Of a stretch of 64,000 nucleotides of DNA, positions 47,440 through 57,233 are shown piece by piece. The notes beneath the pieces are model-generated. The model was not told the DNA's origin, ran no database searches, and saw nothing but the letters and a program-made list of their open reading frames with translations. The first letter of the stretch is position 1, and each line of letters opens with the position of its first letter. Origin of the DNA: Roseimaritima multifibrata. GTDB taxonomy: Bacteria; Planctomycetota; Planctomycetia; Pirellulales; Pirellulaceae. The stretch spans positions 6,448,001 to 6,512,000 of the forward strand of contig NZ_CP036262.1 of assembly GCF_007741495.1 (NCBI RefSeq), written 5' to 3'. The position numbers were made by a program, and so were the translations under genes.

Positions 47440-48627
47440 TTACAAATCCCCTTTCGGAAAACCGCGGCTGATCAAAATCCTCCGCACGGTCGGGTAGGCG
47501 GCATCGCTACAGCACAGATAACCGTTCCGGCGCCGCACGATTCCCAGGGCATCCAAAACCGACAAAACCTCCATTTCATGACCAGCAGGAAGCACCATCC
47601 GGAGCGTCTCCTTGCTCAATGCACCATGGATCAATAACGCGTGCAAGATCAAAGCGGCATCGCGCTGATAACGTCCCGGCAGTGCGAACTCTTCCGGATC
47701 GGCCACCCATAGCGTATTGCGATCGGAACCCTCAGGGAGTTCCGGACGATCTTCTTGACGTTCATCCGTTTCCGTACTTTTCTGACGCCGGAGGCAACGC
47801 CGCCATTGGCTCCACGCGACCCATGGGATTCCCAAACTGCTTGCTGACAACCGCCGAAAGTAGTCTCCGCAGCCCGACCGTTCTTCCAGCGACAGCAATG
47901 TTTCCCCGGTTTGAACGGACCTAAAAAGATCATCGCTGCTCTCGGTCTGCTTGACCAGATCAAGGAACCACTGCAGCAAACGATCGGCTGCGAAGGCTTG
48001 CAGGGCAAGAGGATTCCGCAAGATGGAATCAGCCCGCATCGCTTTGCACAAAAAACGCCAGCCCCAGGCGTTGCAGCCAATCAGGACCGGCCGGGCAACT
48101 TGCTCCACTCGATCGAGCAATCGCACTAAACAGTCGATTCCATTCTCGTGACGCAGGAACCACTCCTCTAAAGCAGGAATCACCAACAACCCCTCCCCTT
48201 CTATTTCCAGCGGAAAGGGATCTTGTCGGTCAAGCAATAGACGTTCGCGGTCCGGGGGGTGCAAAACGGCATGCCCTTCGGCTTCCGCCCAACCCTGCAA
48301 AACCGATCGATTCTCACTCGGCGGCAACACGATCAATCGCGTGGTCGTCGATTCGCCGTTTTGAAAATCATAGGTTCGATACCATTCGCTTAGGTCTTGC
48401 CAGTACGGCATGCAGTTCTGCTGCCCTGACACGGATCCCATCCGTTCGGCTTTTGCATATTCCAACGCTGCAGAGTCAATCACGGGGCTGCGGCCATCAT
48501 CATCGAACAACTGCTTCCCCATCGACCACCAATGCCTCACCGTGTCATCTGTCGGCATTGGCGGAGGCCGAAAATCGGCTAGCGGAATTAGCGGCTGTAT
48601 CAATTCGTCGGCTTGTTTGGAATCCAC
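47440..48627 (-). CDS. Unrecognised protein with pseudo-ATPase-like core and C-terminal winged helix
   Basis: 395 residues from a GTG at 48627 (AGG 8 nt upstream); a TTG two codons earlier is possible. Family not recognised. The middle looks like a P-loop NTPase fold without the P-loop: TRLIVLPPSENRSVLQGW stands where a Walker A would be, and EGLLVIPALEEWFLRH resembles a Walker B strand with two Glu, followed by VARPVLIGCNAWGWRFLC. The last 90 residues (LILHALLIHGALSKETLRMVL, VLDALGIVRRRNGYLCCSD) look like a winged helix. No signal or membrane segment. It sits 3 nt upstream of an MscS channel gene and may modulate it or act in the same response; that is inference. Confidence 0.78.
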   Translation of the reverse strand: MDSKQADELIQPLIPLADFRPPPMPTDDTVRHWWSMGKQLFDDDGRSPVIDSAALEYAKAERMGSVSGQQNCMPYWQDLSEWYRTYDFQNGESTTTRLIVLPPSENRSVLQGWAEAEGHAVLHPPDRERLLLDRQDPFPLEIEGEGLLVIPALEEWFLRHENGIDCLVRLLDRVEQVARPVLIGCNAWGWRFLCKAMRADSILRNPLALQAFAADRLLQWFLDLVKQTESSDDLFRSVQTGETLLSLEERSGCGDYFRRLSASSLGIPWVAWSQWRRCLRRQKSTETDERQEDRPELPEGSDRNTLWVADPEEFALPGRYQRDAALILHALLIHGALSKETLRMVLPAGHEMEVLSVLDALGIVRRRNGYLCCSDAAYPTVRRILISRGFPKGDL

Positions 48628-48811
48628 ACCCAAGACCTTTCACTCGATGGACGGCAACGTTCGCCTAATAGTATTGGTCTCCGGGAATACCTACGACCTG
48701 AAAAAGAGGCCTCAAACCGCGATAAATCAACAAGTTCGCCCTCCTAATGATCTGAAAAAGCTCTCCGAACGCCCAAACGGTGGACGGCGACGGAGAATCC
48801 GCGTTGAAGTC

Positions 48812-49216
48812 TCAATCGTTGATCTGATCGACCGCGAACGCTTCGATCTCGAAGGGGTTGTTGCGGTAGTAATCCCGCCCACGACAGGCAACGTACAGCG
48901 ACGCCAAAAGATATGCGGGTCCCATGAAGGGCCCCCAACGCTCGAACTGCCGCACATGAACGCGTTCATGAGCCCTGGTCAATTCCAACAAGACGGGGGT
49001 CTGCGCCAAAACCGTATGCCCCAGCGTTACCGCCGCGGCGCGAGGAGGCAAACGCATTAGAAACGCCGCGACTCGGGGGCCATGGATTTCGATCACGCCA
49101 TCGACGATCTTCATCTCTCCCCGCAACAGAATCCCCAGCAGCAGCCCGCCCAACGTGTAAGGCGCAGCCCATAACCGGGCAAGCCAGCGAACGATTTTGG
49201 TGACCGAAGAAGACAT
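48812..49216 (-). CDS. Small membrane protein with HExxH zinc-protease motif
   Basis: 134 residues from the ATG at 49216 (GGGCGG just upstream); a TTG nine codons earlier is possible. A hydrophobic N-terminus (APYTLGGLLLGILL) is followed by a beta-rich middle and HERVH at residues 83-87, the gluzincin zinc motif. A downstream NNPFEIEAFA (about 119-128) offers a Glu as third ligand. A second hydrophobic segment is MGPAYLLASLYVAC. Small planctomycete and other bacterial proteins of this kind are usually left as hypothetical. It could be an active peptidase or a degenerate relative; function not known. It is on the same strand as the flanking MscS and sigma genes. Confidence 0.8.
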   Translation of the reverse strand: MSSSVTKIVRWLARLWAAPYTLGGLLLGILLRGEMKIVDGVIEIHGPRVAAFLMRLPPRAAAVTLGHTVLAQTPVLLELTRAHERVHVRQFERWGPFMGPAYLLASLYVACRGRDYYRNNPFEIEAFAVDQIND

Positions 49217-49382
49217 CCGCCCATTGTACCGTCCGAACGCCAATCGGATCGCAGACCAGTTTATAAACGGACGGTTTTCGCTCCCTTTGACACCTCAAAA
49301 TACCCAGACGCCAGGCCCTTTCAGCCGTTAAGTTGAAAGAGCCCGACGTTGGGCAATTGCGGTACAGCCGAATAGGAGTTGG

Positions 49383-49964
49383 CTAAACGGCTTGAGCAAC
49401 ATCCATGTGTTTGGCCAGTCGTTTACGGGCAACGTGCAAACGTCGCTTGATCGTACCGACCGGAGCATCGAAGGCTTCGCTCATTTCAATCAACGACTGA
49501 CCATTCATGTAAAACGCCTGCAGCGTCTGCCGGTCCATGATTCCCAACTGATCGACGGCCGCACGCACTCCCGCCGCTTCTTCACGATGCAGCGCGACAT
49601 CATCGGGCGTTCCGATCGCGAAGCAAGTCGCTTCCAAAGTCTCTGGATCGCAAGCGTGCGTAGGAGGTCGTCGGGTCAGCCGATTGATCGCCATCCGGTG
49701 AACAATCCGCCGCAACCAACCACCAAACGCTTCGGGAACACGGAGTTGACCGATTTTCTCCATCGCTTGGATAAAGACATCCTGAGCCAATTCTTCCGCT
49801 TCGTCCGCGTTCCGCACCCGTCGTAGCGCAAGGGCTACGATTCCTGGCCGGTATCGCTGAAACAGCTCACCAAACGCCAACCGGTCACCCTCTTGGGCCG
49901 AGCGGACCAATTCAACAACCGTCATCGCCTGCAGTTCTTCCGTCAAAGTCATAGTCACTGTCAT
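49383..49964 (-). CDS. ECF-type RNA polymerase sigma factor
   Basis: 193 residues from the ATG at 49964, with AAGGA 8 nt upstream; a TTG two codons earlier is too close to that site. Region 2 reads FGELFQRYRPGIVALALRRV then DEAEELAQDVFIQAMEKIGQ and WLRRIVHRMAINRL. Region 4 includes LQAFYMNGQSLIEMSEAFDAPVGTIKRRLHVARKRLAKH, a helix-turn-helix. No anti-sigma gene follows; the next gene downstream is the HExxH membrane protein. The upstream spacer is long and may hold a small gene. Confidence 0.93.
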   Translation of the reverse strand: MTVTMTLTEELQAMTVVELVRSAQEGDRLAFGELFQRYRPGIVALALRRVRNADEAEELAQDVFIQAMEKIGQLRVPEAFGGWLRRIVHRMAINRLTRRPPTHACDPETLEATCFAIGTPDDVALHREEAAGVRAAVDQLGIMDRQTLQAFYMNGQSLIEMSEAFDAPVGTIKRRLHVARKRLAKHMDVAQAV

Positions 49965-50218
49965 TTTCAAATTCCTTCATCGCACCCCGCGCGCTTGACG
50001 TGCCAGCGGTCGATTCGACCCGCATGGACATACGAAAGCACCGGAATATTGCCAGGAGATCTTTTCAGCGACCGCATTGATCGTTTGAACGGCTGCCTTC
50101 TCCCCCGAGCCATAGCTCATTCAGGATGAAGCGCAACGAAGTCCACGAAATCACGAGAACTGAAAAACAAGGGGAGTCGTTCCTACAAAGTTCGAAACCG
50201 AACTTTTCTGGAACCGAG

Positions 50219-50452
50219 TTAGGCACTTACCATTGCTAGCGATAATCTGTCGCTGCGTTTGCCTAGCCATGACCTGCCGCGTTCTAAGCGACAGGGCATC
50301 GGATCGCTGCCTGTTGGCAGCATCCCCATATATGTCTGTCGATGCTGGAGGTGAAACGCATTGGCGATATCACGAGCGACAGCCGATTTCGTGCACTCAA
50401 CTTGAGCGACGACAAAACGGATAGCGGCAGCGATAAATCGTTGAATACGCAT
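50219..50452 (-). CDS. Possible small basic protein
   Basis: 77 residues. The reason to list it is the ribosome site: GGAGG exactly 7 nt before an ATG, better than that of most genes here. The N-terminus MRIQRFIAAAIRFVVAQVE is amphipathic and could be a membrane-surface helix; the rest is basic and without a recognised domain. It is 250 nt upstream of the ECF sigma gene on the same strand. It may be chance. Codon use cannot be judged with so few codons. Confidence 0.4.
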   Translation of the reverse strand: MRIQRFIAAAIRFVVAQVECTKSAVARDIANAFHLQHRQTYMGMLPTGSDPMPCRLERGRSWLGKRSDRLSLAMVSA

Positions 50453-50960
50453 TTCGGTTCCTCCCCGCGCTTCAGATGCACGGACAGAGCGATGAAAGAA
50501 GTTATTCCAGGCGACCGACGGCCGCCTGCTCTACTGGATTCTAACCGCAGCCTTCCCGAATGCAAAACTGCAAAAAACGGAAGATTCCGACAATGGTTAA
50601 AATGCCAGCAGGTGACTCTATAGACGAAAACGGCACAAACGGGTTCGCGGAAAAAACAAAAAAAGTGAAATTTCGGGAAAAAGAGCGACAGGACATCTGA
50701 ACGCATAGAGCGTATGAAGCCGCAAAACGTGCAAGATCCGGGCGTCTGGCAGTCAGGCTAGCCACGGCGATTCGTCAGCGAAACAGCCTGAACCGGCCGC
50801 CCACTCCATCAGTCCCTTTGCCTAATCCGGCTTGTTGATCCTAGTGAGTGTCGCTTTTCGCTCGGGAGGTGCGATTTATAAATGACAGGTTTGGACTTCG
50901 CTGCGCCGATGGAATCCCACTCCGCGACGTAAGTTTTGAAGTTGCGATTTTTAGCGTTGG

Positions 50961-51150
50961 TTATTTTGCTTCCTCCGGGCTGGTCCCCAAAAGGTACAAC
51001 CAATGTTGACCGCCTAAACGCGCTGGCACAGCGTCCCCTGGTCGGTTTGTCCGACAGGAACGAAAGATTTGAAATTAGCAGCGGTCACCCTGATCTAACT
51101 TCAAATCTTTGCTTCATGCCAGGCAAGCTGGCATGGGGCCGACTCCGTTT
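50961..51150 (-). repeat. Three-hairpin dispersed repeat, copy D (inverted)
   Basis: On the minus strand it reads: CATGCCAG-CTTGC-CTGGCATG, then AAAGATTTGAAGTTAG, a 16-nt spacer, CTAATTTCAAATCTTT, TGTCGG-ACAAA-CCGAC, then GGGGACGCTGTGCCAG and a degraded form of the 3' block. The same order as copies A and B, in the opposite orientation. Confidence 0.82.
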
Positions 51151-51373
51151 GGCTACCGGAAGATCGACCACTTATAAATCGCACGCCCCCGCGAAAGAAC
51201 GCTCCCTCGAAGCTACTTTCGCGGTGCCAAAGGCGACAATCTTTCTCCGCTTTCGATTAAATCAACAAGCCGGCTTGCCAGACGACCGACGCCGTCTGGA
51301 AACCGACAAAGACATTATCAAAAACATCACACTCCCCCGGAATATCTTGACTTGTGTTGGCGAAGCGATCGCA

Positions 51374-54300
51374 TCAGCTTTCCCATTCCCCTAGACGAGC
51401 CGTCAGCCGTTTGATGTGCTTTTTCTGTTTCTCAATCATGGTCAAACCGACCAGAATCAGAATCCCACTACCAATCCCGAAGGCCCACCACGGCCAGGTT
51501 CGATCGAGTGCCGCTTGAGCATGCCAGACCATACTTAACACTCCGACCAGAATAAAAAACGTCCCCAAGTACAAGAACGACCGGACTCGCAGCAACACTC
51601 CACAAAGGACTCCAAGCATCGCTAACACGACCAAAAAGATAGGTCCCCAAATCGTCTGCCCAATTTCTTGCAACAACATGTCAGCGGTACTACTGACGTA
51701 AATCACCAACATCGCGCTATACCGGATGCCCGCTAAGAGTGCCGGTTTCAACCGTTTGCGTTCCAGATGGGCTGCCATCAAAACACAGATCGCTGGCGGG
51801 ATAAGCCACAACTGTGGATGTTCCCAGAACCCCCAAAATTCGGATTGCGTCAGACCGACCCACAACGCCGCGTTTCCCAGCAGGACGCCAAGAATCTTGG
51901 GCCATCGCTGGTCCGGCCAAATAATCGACACGCCGATATAGTAGATCCCAGCGACCGCTAACAGCACGGCATAGTCAACCTGTCCGCCAATATATAACCA
52001 TTCCGAATTCGCCCCTCCTACCCAATACCCAACCGCTGGGACCAGTGGCAGCAGTAGCGATGACTGACGCAGCGTGCCCGCCAAAAGCGTATCCTTGCGG
52101 CGCCGAGCCCATTCGACGATCGCCACGCTGAAAAATGCCAAGCCCATGACAACAAAGGGCCAATAGGCACGCAGCCCGATCGTGGCCAAGGGACTCTTGC
52201 AAAGATAGAGGTGCAGCCAAGTCAAGAAACCGATGATTTGCGCCGCGTAAATCGCAGCCCGACGAACCTCAGGACTAAGGATAGGCAAGACGCTTCGATC
52301 CTCTGGGTCATTTCGGCGAAGCGCAAGCAAGCTGACAGCCACACAAGTTGCCGCCAACAAACCGGCAATCCCCAAAACCAATGCCCTTGGCAAGGATTCG
52401 ACGGAACCATCGTCCCGAGCCATCAGTTCCAAACCGAACATGGCGACCAAAGCGATAACGGCGACGGTCAATCCTGCGCCCGCACCAACTCGCAACGGAC
52501 GCTTCCAATCGCCATCGGCCAGTCCCATCGTTCGAGGTACAAGCCAACCGAAAAGAGGCAGCAAAGCGATCCCCACGACCAACATCCGCATAACCACCAC
52601 CAATTCGCGAAAAGCACTTTGATGAGGAATAGCGATCGCAAGCAACAGGAACGCCCCGACAAACAGCAGCACCGTCGCGGTTCGCAACCAAGCATAGCGA
52701 ACCCCTGTTGCGATCGTTGCTAACGCCCATCCCGCCAAGAAGACCGCTGCGATCGCAAAGTAACGTGTCATCGGATGCGGTTCTTCCCACGCCGCATAGG
52801 TTGCAAACAAGAACAGTCCGCCAGCGGTCATCACGATCACGCGGTTGATTCGGAGGTTTGCGTTTTGATCCTCGGTTGCGTTCCAGCCCAGCCCCCAAAT
52901 CATCAGCTGCTTGCGTAAGATTTGGCGAAGGGGCCAAGCCCAGCAAAACAGTGCCAAGGTAAATCCTACGGCCAATGGCGGCAGCGCCAGCCGACGCTCC
53001 GCCGACAAAGCGGGCTGCACTGCGTCTGCGATCAAGACAATACTTGCCATCATCAGCAGGAAGGCCCCTTCCACCTGCAATGGCCTGCCGATCCGCAATA
53101 CCGTCGACACGGCAATCAAACTGGTCCCCAGCACGGCAACCCCCGCGATTCCCCACGCTACCTCCGTGGCCGGCATATCGGCAAACTGAGCCAACACCAC
53201 TCCGACAAGCGAGAACACGGCCAGGATTAATCCGACGGGCTCCGAAGCAACGTATTGATTCGGAAGTGGACGCGAAACGCTCAAGCGAGCAAGCAACAAA
53301 GTCCCTGCAGTCCAGACAAACACCAGCAACAAGGCTTGCGTGGTCCCATCGGCATACCATCCACAATACAAACAACCCGCCAGCACTCCCGCACAACCCG
53401 ACAATTGCCCAACCCCGTACGACAATCGCTTTGCCGCCCCGGCAGCATTGGAAAACAGCGTTGCTAAACTGCCCGTCTGGTGAAGCACCACGCAGCCGAC
53501 CAAACCAAACATCATCCCCATGTCATCATTGGGCATAAGACTCCACGCGACTCCGGCGACGACGCCTCCCTTCAGAACCGCTGCCCACCAATCTTGGATT
53601 CGTTTTGAATCCCAGTGGACCATCACCGCATCGCATACGGCCGACAGACTAAAGCCCCCTAACAACCAAATTTTCGCGTCCGCGGCTCCCACCCATCCAC
53701 GGCCGATCGCCAACGCAATGACAGGCGACCACAGCAGAATCACAAGATTGCTTGCGTTAATGCCCAGCCCGCACGTTCGCTTCCCAAGCCAACGACCTAA
53801 CAAGAGCGCCGCCCCGACGAAACTGACGTTCGCGATCGAGACGTTTTGTCCCGCAGAAAACGGCTCAAACCAAACCCACGGAATACAGATCACCGCAAAT
53901 GCAACCGCCAGAATAAATGCAGCAGTGGTCAGACCTTGAACAGGTAACGGCCAAGCACCTTCATATTTGGTAGCGAGCTGAAGATTTCCCGTGTCTGGGG
54001 TGGACGGCTGTGACACCTCACGAAGCGAGTGCCTTTCTATCTGGCGAACCAATCCGGAAATCACCGCCAACCGCTGTAGCGCGACAGCAAGCAAGATTCC
54101 CCAACCGATGACCGCCCACTGCTGCCAACCGTCATCCAACCAAAGGACTGCGGTCAGATAAGCAACAAAGGGAACAAGAACGGCCGCCCAAGCCCCCATG
54201 ATCTCTTTTCGCAGCACGACTGAAGCGATTGAAAAACCGAGTATCGCGACCACACCCCAACCGACAAGCACTGCGATGGTATTCGATCCATCGGAAGAAA

Positions 54301-57001
54301 CTTGATCGCCAAACCAAGGCAGATGGTTTATCAACAGCAGACAGGTGAAAGCCGTTACAACCAATCCACCCCAGATCGTGCCTTGAGAGACAAACGCTTT
54401 CCAGACCGGTTCTCTCGACATTTGCTTGCGACTGGAAAAATCATTTCGCTGCGTGCAAGCGATCCACCAGGCAACCGTTAGCAACACACTCGTCAATACA
54501 ATAAGGGCGGAACCGATCCACAGCAGACGGTCGGGTCGGTCGGCAAAAGCCCATCCAAACCACCAAGTCATCCCCGCAAAAAACGACCAAGCCAGCAGGC
54601 TAATCCACTTTTGCCGCTGGGCAGAGACAAGCAGGCAATAGGAGACTACCCACGCACTAACAATCGCCATTGCCACAGCGGGAAGCAACGGAATCTCATT
54701 CAGCATGACAAGCGAATACTCGCCTGCTCCGGATTCGGCAAGGACCAACCGCACGACTGCCAGGATGCCTAAGACACCAATCGCCAGAAAAGCGATTCCC
54801 CCACAAATAATGTCGGGCGTCCACTCGCGAAATCCTCCGCTAAGTCGCAGCGGAAAGACTTTTCGGACCGTTCCTCTGAGGAGGTTCCAAACGAGTCCAT
54901 ACGCGGCCAGTGCACCGATCCACCACCATGCGGCGTCTCCGTCGACAATCGCGTCTAGACCAATCAAGCGATCGGGCAGCAACCGAGCCATCGTAAAACC
55001 GATCGCCAACAAACAGGTCAGTTGCCCGATTCGCAACATCCACAATCGATAGCGCCGAACCGTCATGTCTAGCGGTTGACGATGAGCATCGTGAGGTCGT
55101 TTGTTTATGACAACCGAAGCCATGATGGCGATCAGGCCGATCACTCCCAACACGCCAACCGCCGATGGCCAGGACCGGTCAAGACTGGCGAACGACCAAC
55201 CAAGCCAAGCACAGGCAACGGCCAACACAACGGCACTTACCAACCAAAAAGCTCCGGCGACTGCCAAACTGAACGACCAGGATGTCCGCTTCAAACTTGG
55301 AACCACGGGTAAGTTCGCAAGTGCTGCAGGACGCCCTTGTCCGGTATCGACGGATACGCAACGCGACAACAACAGCAACCCAACCCCATACAGCGTCGCC
55401 AACCAAAGCGCTTCATCCGTCAGCAAGAACCACCACAGCGTAGACAATCGTCCCCAAGGCTGATCTCCCATCCACCAGGGAAACAAGAGCATTGCCGAAG
55501 CGCCAACCGCCATCGCTGCAACGCCTAGCAATGCGTCAATTCGCAAACGGAAAGCCATCAGCACGGCCGGAACCGCAATCAGCACTCCCCATGCAAGCAA
55601 CCACCGTGGCTGTCCCAAGACTGCGGGAAATATTCCGGCCAGCAGCAGCATCGATGTCAATGCAATCGCCACCCCTGCAAAGGCTTGCCACTTCCGCGTC
55701 GACCGCCGCAACCGCCACCCCATTCCACAACCAGCCAAGCCAAGCGGCGTTATGGCAACCGCAATCAAAACAAACGTGGTTGCCGTGCGGGGAACCTGCA
55801 ACACCAAGAACCCGACTAAGACCAACATTGCGTACAACCCGACGCCAAACACCAGCAGAAGATTCCAACCGGCGACAGGACGAACGATCTGTAGAAATTC
55901 TCCACGACGCGAGCGACGTCCAGCCAACATCACGATCGCCAATGCGACCAAACTTGAAACACCAATCAATCCCCAGCATGCATTCATCCCAAACTGACGC
56001 AACAGTGCAGGAACCGCTGGCAGCACCATGGTTGGCGCCCCAATCGCAACCATCCACCACACGGTGTTGTGTTGTCGGACCAACGCTTTGCCCGCCAACC
56101 ACAAGGCGACCAAATAACAGATTGCTCCGACAAAAACAAAACCAAGGGTTGCCGGATCGCCCAGACGCACCGGGGTCTCTCCTGCACTGGCAACGGCCAT
56201 CCCCGTCACCACACTCAAGGGGATCAACAAAGATGCGATCGTCAATACGGCTCGGCTGGTTTGTCGCAGACGCCAGCGTTTCAGCGTGTATAGCCCGGCT
56301 CCCTCAATTGCCAGCGTGCCCCCCAAGAAAACGAGCGAAGGAAGTAACCGATGGGTTTCGGTCAATGGGCTCCAAAGGCTGATCACCAGTCCTATCGAGC
56401 AAAACACAATCAATAGTCCGGCGATCAATTCGCCCCAGCGAATGTTATGGGCCACCAAGAAGTGGCTGAGTATTTCGGCGAAGGCTCGCCGCGCCGGCGG
56501 AGGAGGCACGCGATCGACCTGCGCTGCCCCGGCGACCAAACCTGCTTCGACCACAGGAACGGCAGCCACTGGCGGTTCCTCTTGATCAAGAGGATGAACG
56601 CCTGCGGGGTACTGATTGGCTGGGCTGGGACGGAGAGGGATCGGACTGGTAGCAGCAAACGGTTTGTCTGCAGAGGATGCCGGTTGGTCTTGGACAAGCG
56701 AAGCGGAGATCGGGCTGTCGGGAAAGACCAGACTCGCCTGTTCGCGTCCCAGGTCATGCAGTCGATCCGATTCGGCGGCATCCAAACGTCCCCGTTCGGT
56801 TAGCGCATCGACCACTCGCTTATAACCGAAAAGATCCCGTTGCTGAGCGACTCGAGGGTCCGCAGCCTCTACCGGGCGTTCCACTATAGAGGCAGAACTA
56901 CCGAATAATCCACGCAGTACGAATGCGACGGATATCCAGATTACATGGCCAACCAGCGTGACCACCAGCAAGATAACGGCGAAGACAATCAGATAAGTCA
57001 T
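51374..57001 (-). CDS. Giant polytopic membrane protein of unknown function
   Basis: 1875 residues from the ATG at 57001; a TTG six codons earlier is the other option. The N-terminus has one membrane helix (MTYLIVFAVILLVVTLVGHVIWISVAFVL), then a cytoplasmic stretch to about residue 180 with a short helical segment (FGYKRVVDALTERGRLDAAESD). The remaining 1700 residues are several dozen hydrophobic segments in near-continuous series, with short loops containing Trp and Arg (WRLRQTSRAVLTIASLL, GWGLGWNATED). No recognised transporter motif, glycosyltransferase or nucleotide-binding site was found. The C-terminus is basic (KQKKHIKRLTARLGEWES). It stands alone on its strand. It is intact and uninterrupted, so it is not a decaying gene. 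Relation to DUF2157/DUF2339-type membrane proteins is a guess. Confidence 0.88.
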   Translation of the reverse strand: MTYLIVFAVILLVVTLVGHVIWISVAFVLRGLFGSSASIVERPVEAADPRVAQQRDLFGYKRVVDALTERGRLDAAESDRLHDLGREQASLVFPDSPISASLVQDQPASSADKPFAATSPIPLRPSPANQYPAGVHPLDQEEPPVAAVPVVEAGLVAGAAQVDRVPPPPARRAFAEILSHFLVAHNIRWGELIAGLLIVFCSIGLVISLWSPLTETHRLLPSLVFLGGTLAIEGAGLYTLKRWRLRQTSRAVLTIASLLIPLSVVTGMAVASAGETPVRLGDPATLGFVFVGAICYLVALWLAGKALVRQHNTVWWMVAIGAPTMVLPAVPALLRQFGMNACWGLIGVSSLVALAIVMLAGRRSRRGEFLQIVRPVAGWNLLLVFGVGLYAMLVLVGFLVLQVPRTATTFVLIAVAITPLGLAGCGMGWRLRRSTRKWQAFAGVAIALTSMLLLAGIFPAVLGQPRWLLAWGVLIAVPAVLMAFRLRIDALLGVAAMAVGASAMLLFPWWMGDQPWGRLSTLWWFLLTDEALWLATLYGVGLLLLSRCVSVDTGQGRPAALANLPVVPSLKRTSWSFSLAVAGAFWLVSAVVLAVACAWLGWSFASLDRSWPSAVGVLGVIGLIAIMASVVINKRPHDAHRQPLDMTVRRYRLWMLRIGQLTCLLAIGFTMARLLPDRLIGLDAIVDGDAAWWWIGALAAYGLVWNLLRGTVRKVFPLRLSGGFREWTPDIICGGIAFLAIGVLGILAVVRLVLAESGAGEYSLVMLNEIPLLPAVAMAIVSAWVVSYCLLVSAQRQKWISLLAWSFFAGMTWWFGWAFADRPDRLLWIGSALIVLTSVLLTVAWWIACTQRNDFSSRKQMSREPVWKAFVSQGTIWGGLVVTAFTCLLLINHLPWFGDQVSSDGSNTIAVLVGWGVVAILGFSIASVVLRKEIMGAWAAVLVPFVAYLTAVLWLDDGWQQWAVIGWGILLAVALQRLAVISGLVRQIERHSLREVSQPSTPDTGNLQLATKYEGAWPLPVQGLTTAAFILAVAFAVICIPWVWFEPFSAGQNVSIANVSFVGAALLLGRWLGKRTCGLGINASNLVILLWSPVIALAIGRGWVGAADAKIWLLGGFSLSAVCDAVMVHWDSKRIQDWWAAVLKGGVVAGVAWSLMPNDDMGMMFGLVGCVVLHQTGSLATLFSNAAGAAKRLSYGVGQLSGCAGVLAGCLYCGWYADGTTQALLLVFVWTAGTLLLARLSVSRPLPNQYVASEPVGLILAVFSLVGVVLAQFADMPATEVAWGIAGVAVLGTSLIAVSTVLRIGRPLQVEGAFLLMMASIVLIADAVQPALSAERRLALPPLAVGFTLALFCWAWPLRQILRKQLMIWGLGWNATEDQNANLRINRVIVMTAGGLFLFATYAAWEEPHPMTRYFAIAAVFLAGWALATIATGVRYAWLRTATVLLFVGAFLLLAIAIPHQSAFRELVVVMRMLVVGIALLPLFGWLVPRTMGLADGDWKRPLRVGAGAGLTVAVIALVAMFGLELMARDDGSVESLPRALVLGIAGLLAATCVAVSLLALRRNDPEDRSVLPILSPEVRRAAIYAAQIIGFLTWLHLYLCKSPLATIGLRAYWPFVVMGLAFFSVAIVEWARRRKDTLLAGTLRQSSLLLPLVPAVGYWVGGANSEWLYIGGQVDYAVLLAVAGIYYIGVSIIWPDQRWPKILGVLLGNAALWVGLTQSEFWGFWEHPQLWLIPPAICVLMAAHLERKRLKPALLAGIRYSAMLVIYVSSTADMLLQEIGQTIWGPIFLVVLAMLGVLCGVLLRVRSFLYLGTFFILVGVLSMVWHAQAALDRTWPWWAFGIGSGILILVGLTMIEKQKKHIKRLTARLGEWES

Positions 57002-57233
57002 GCAAAGCTCAGCCAGCAAACGAGATAGGTACCTATCTATAGAGAGCCTACCGTTTAAATGGCTACGCGTAAAAAAAGCAGATTCCGCCCGTTAACCCGG
57101 AATTCATGCCTGCTTATCACGAAACCAGTGCTTAAATCGCCCCTCCTAAGCCCCATGCCCCGGCCTTTCCTCGCGTGAGTTCAGCGTTCCGCGCGGCATC
57201 GGTATACGCAAGTATCTCCTACACGTCCGTTTT

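Larger units (their letters stand above)
49971..51373. other. Long intergenic region with repeats and one possible small gene
   Basis: About 1.4 kb between the ECF sigma gene and the giant membrane protein gene. It holds a short ORF with a strong ribosome site (50219-50452), repeat copy D (50961-51150), ACTTATAAATCGC (from 51170, shared with 13.16 kb) and AAATCAACAAGCCGG (about 51267, shared with 29.87 kb). No other gene was supported. Confidence 0.6.

Noticed and set aside
50284-50706. Minus-strand 140-codon frame in the 1.4-kb spacer
   Set aside because: No ribosome site, Cys/Phe/Arg-rich random composition, and it overlaps the shorter frame that has a strong site.
55492-56382. Plus-strand open frame of 296 codons opposite the giant membrane protein
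   Set aside because: Antisense to a continuous membrane-protein gene; composition (Pro, Arg, Ser, Thr) is what the complement of hydrophobic codons gives, with no domain or ribosome site.
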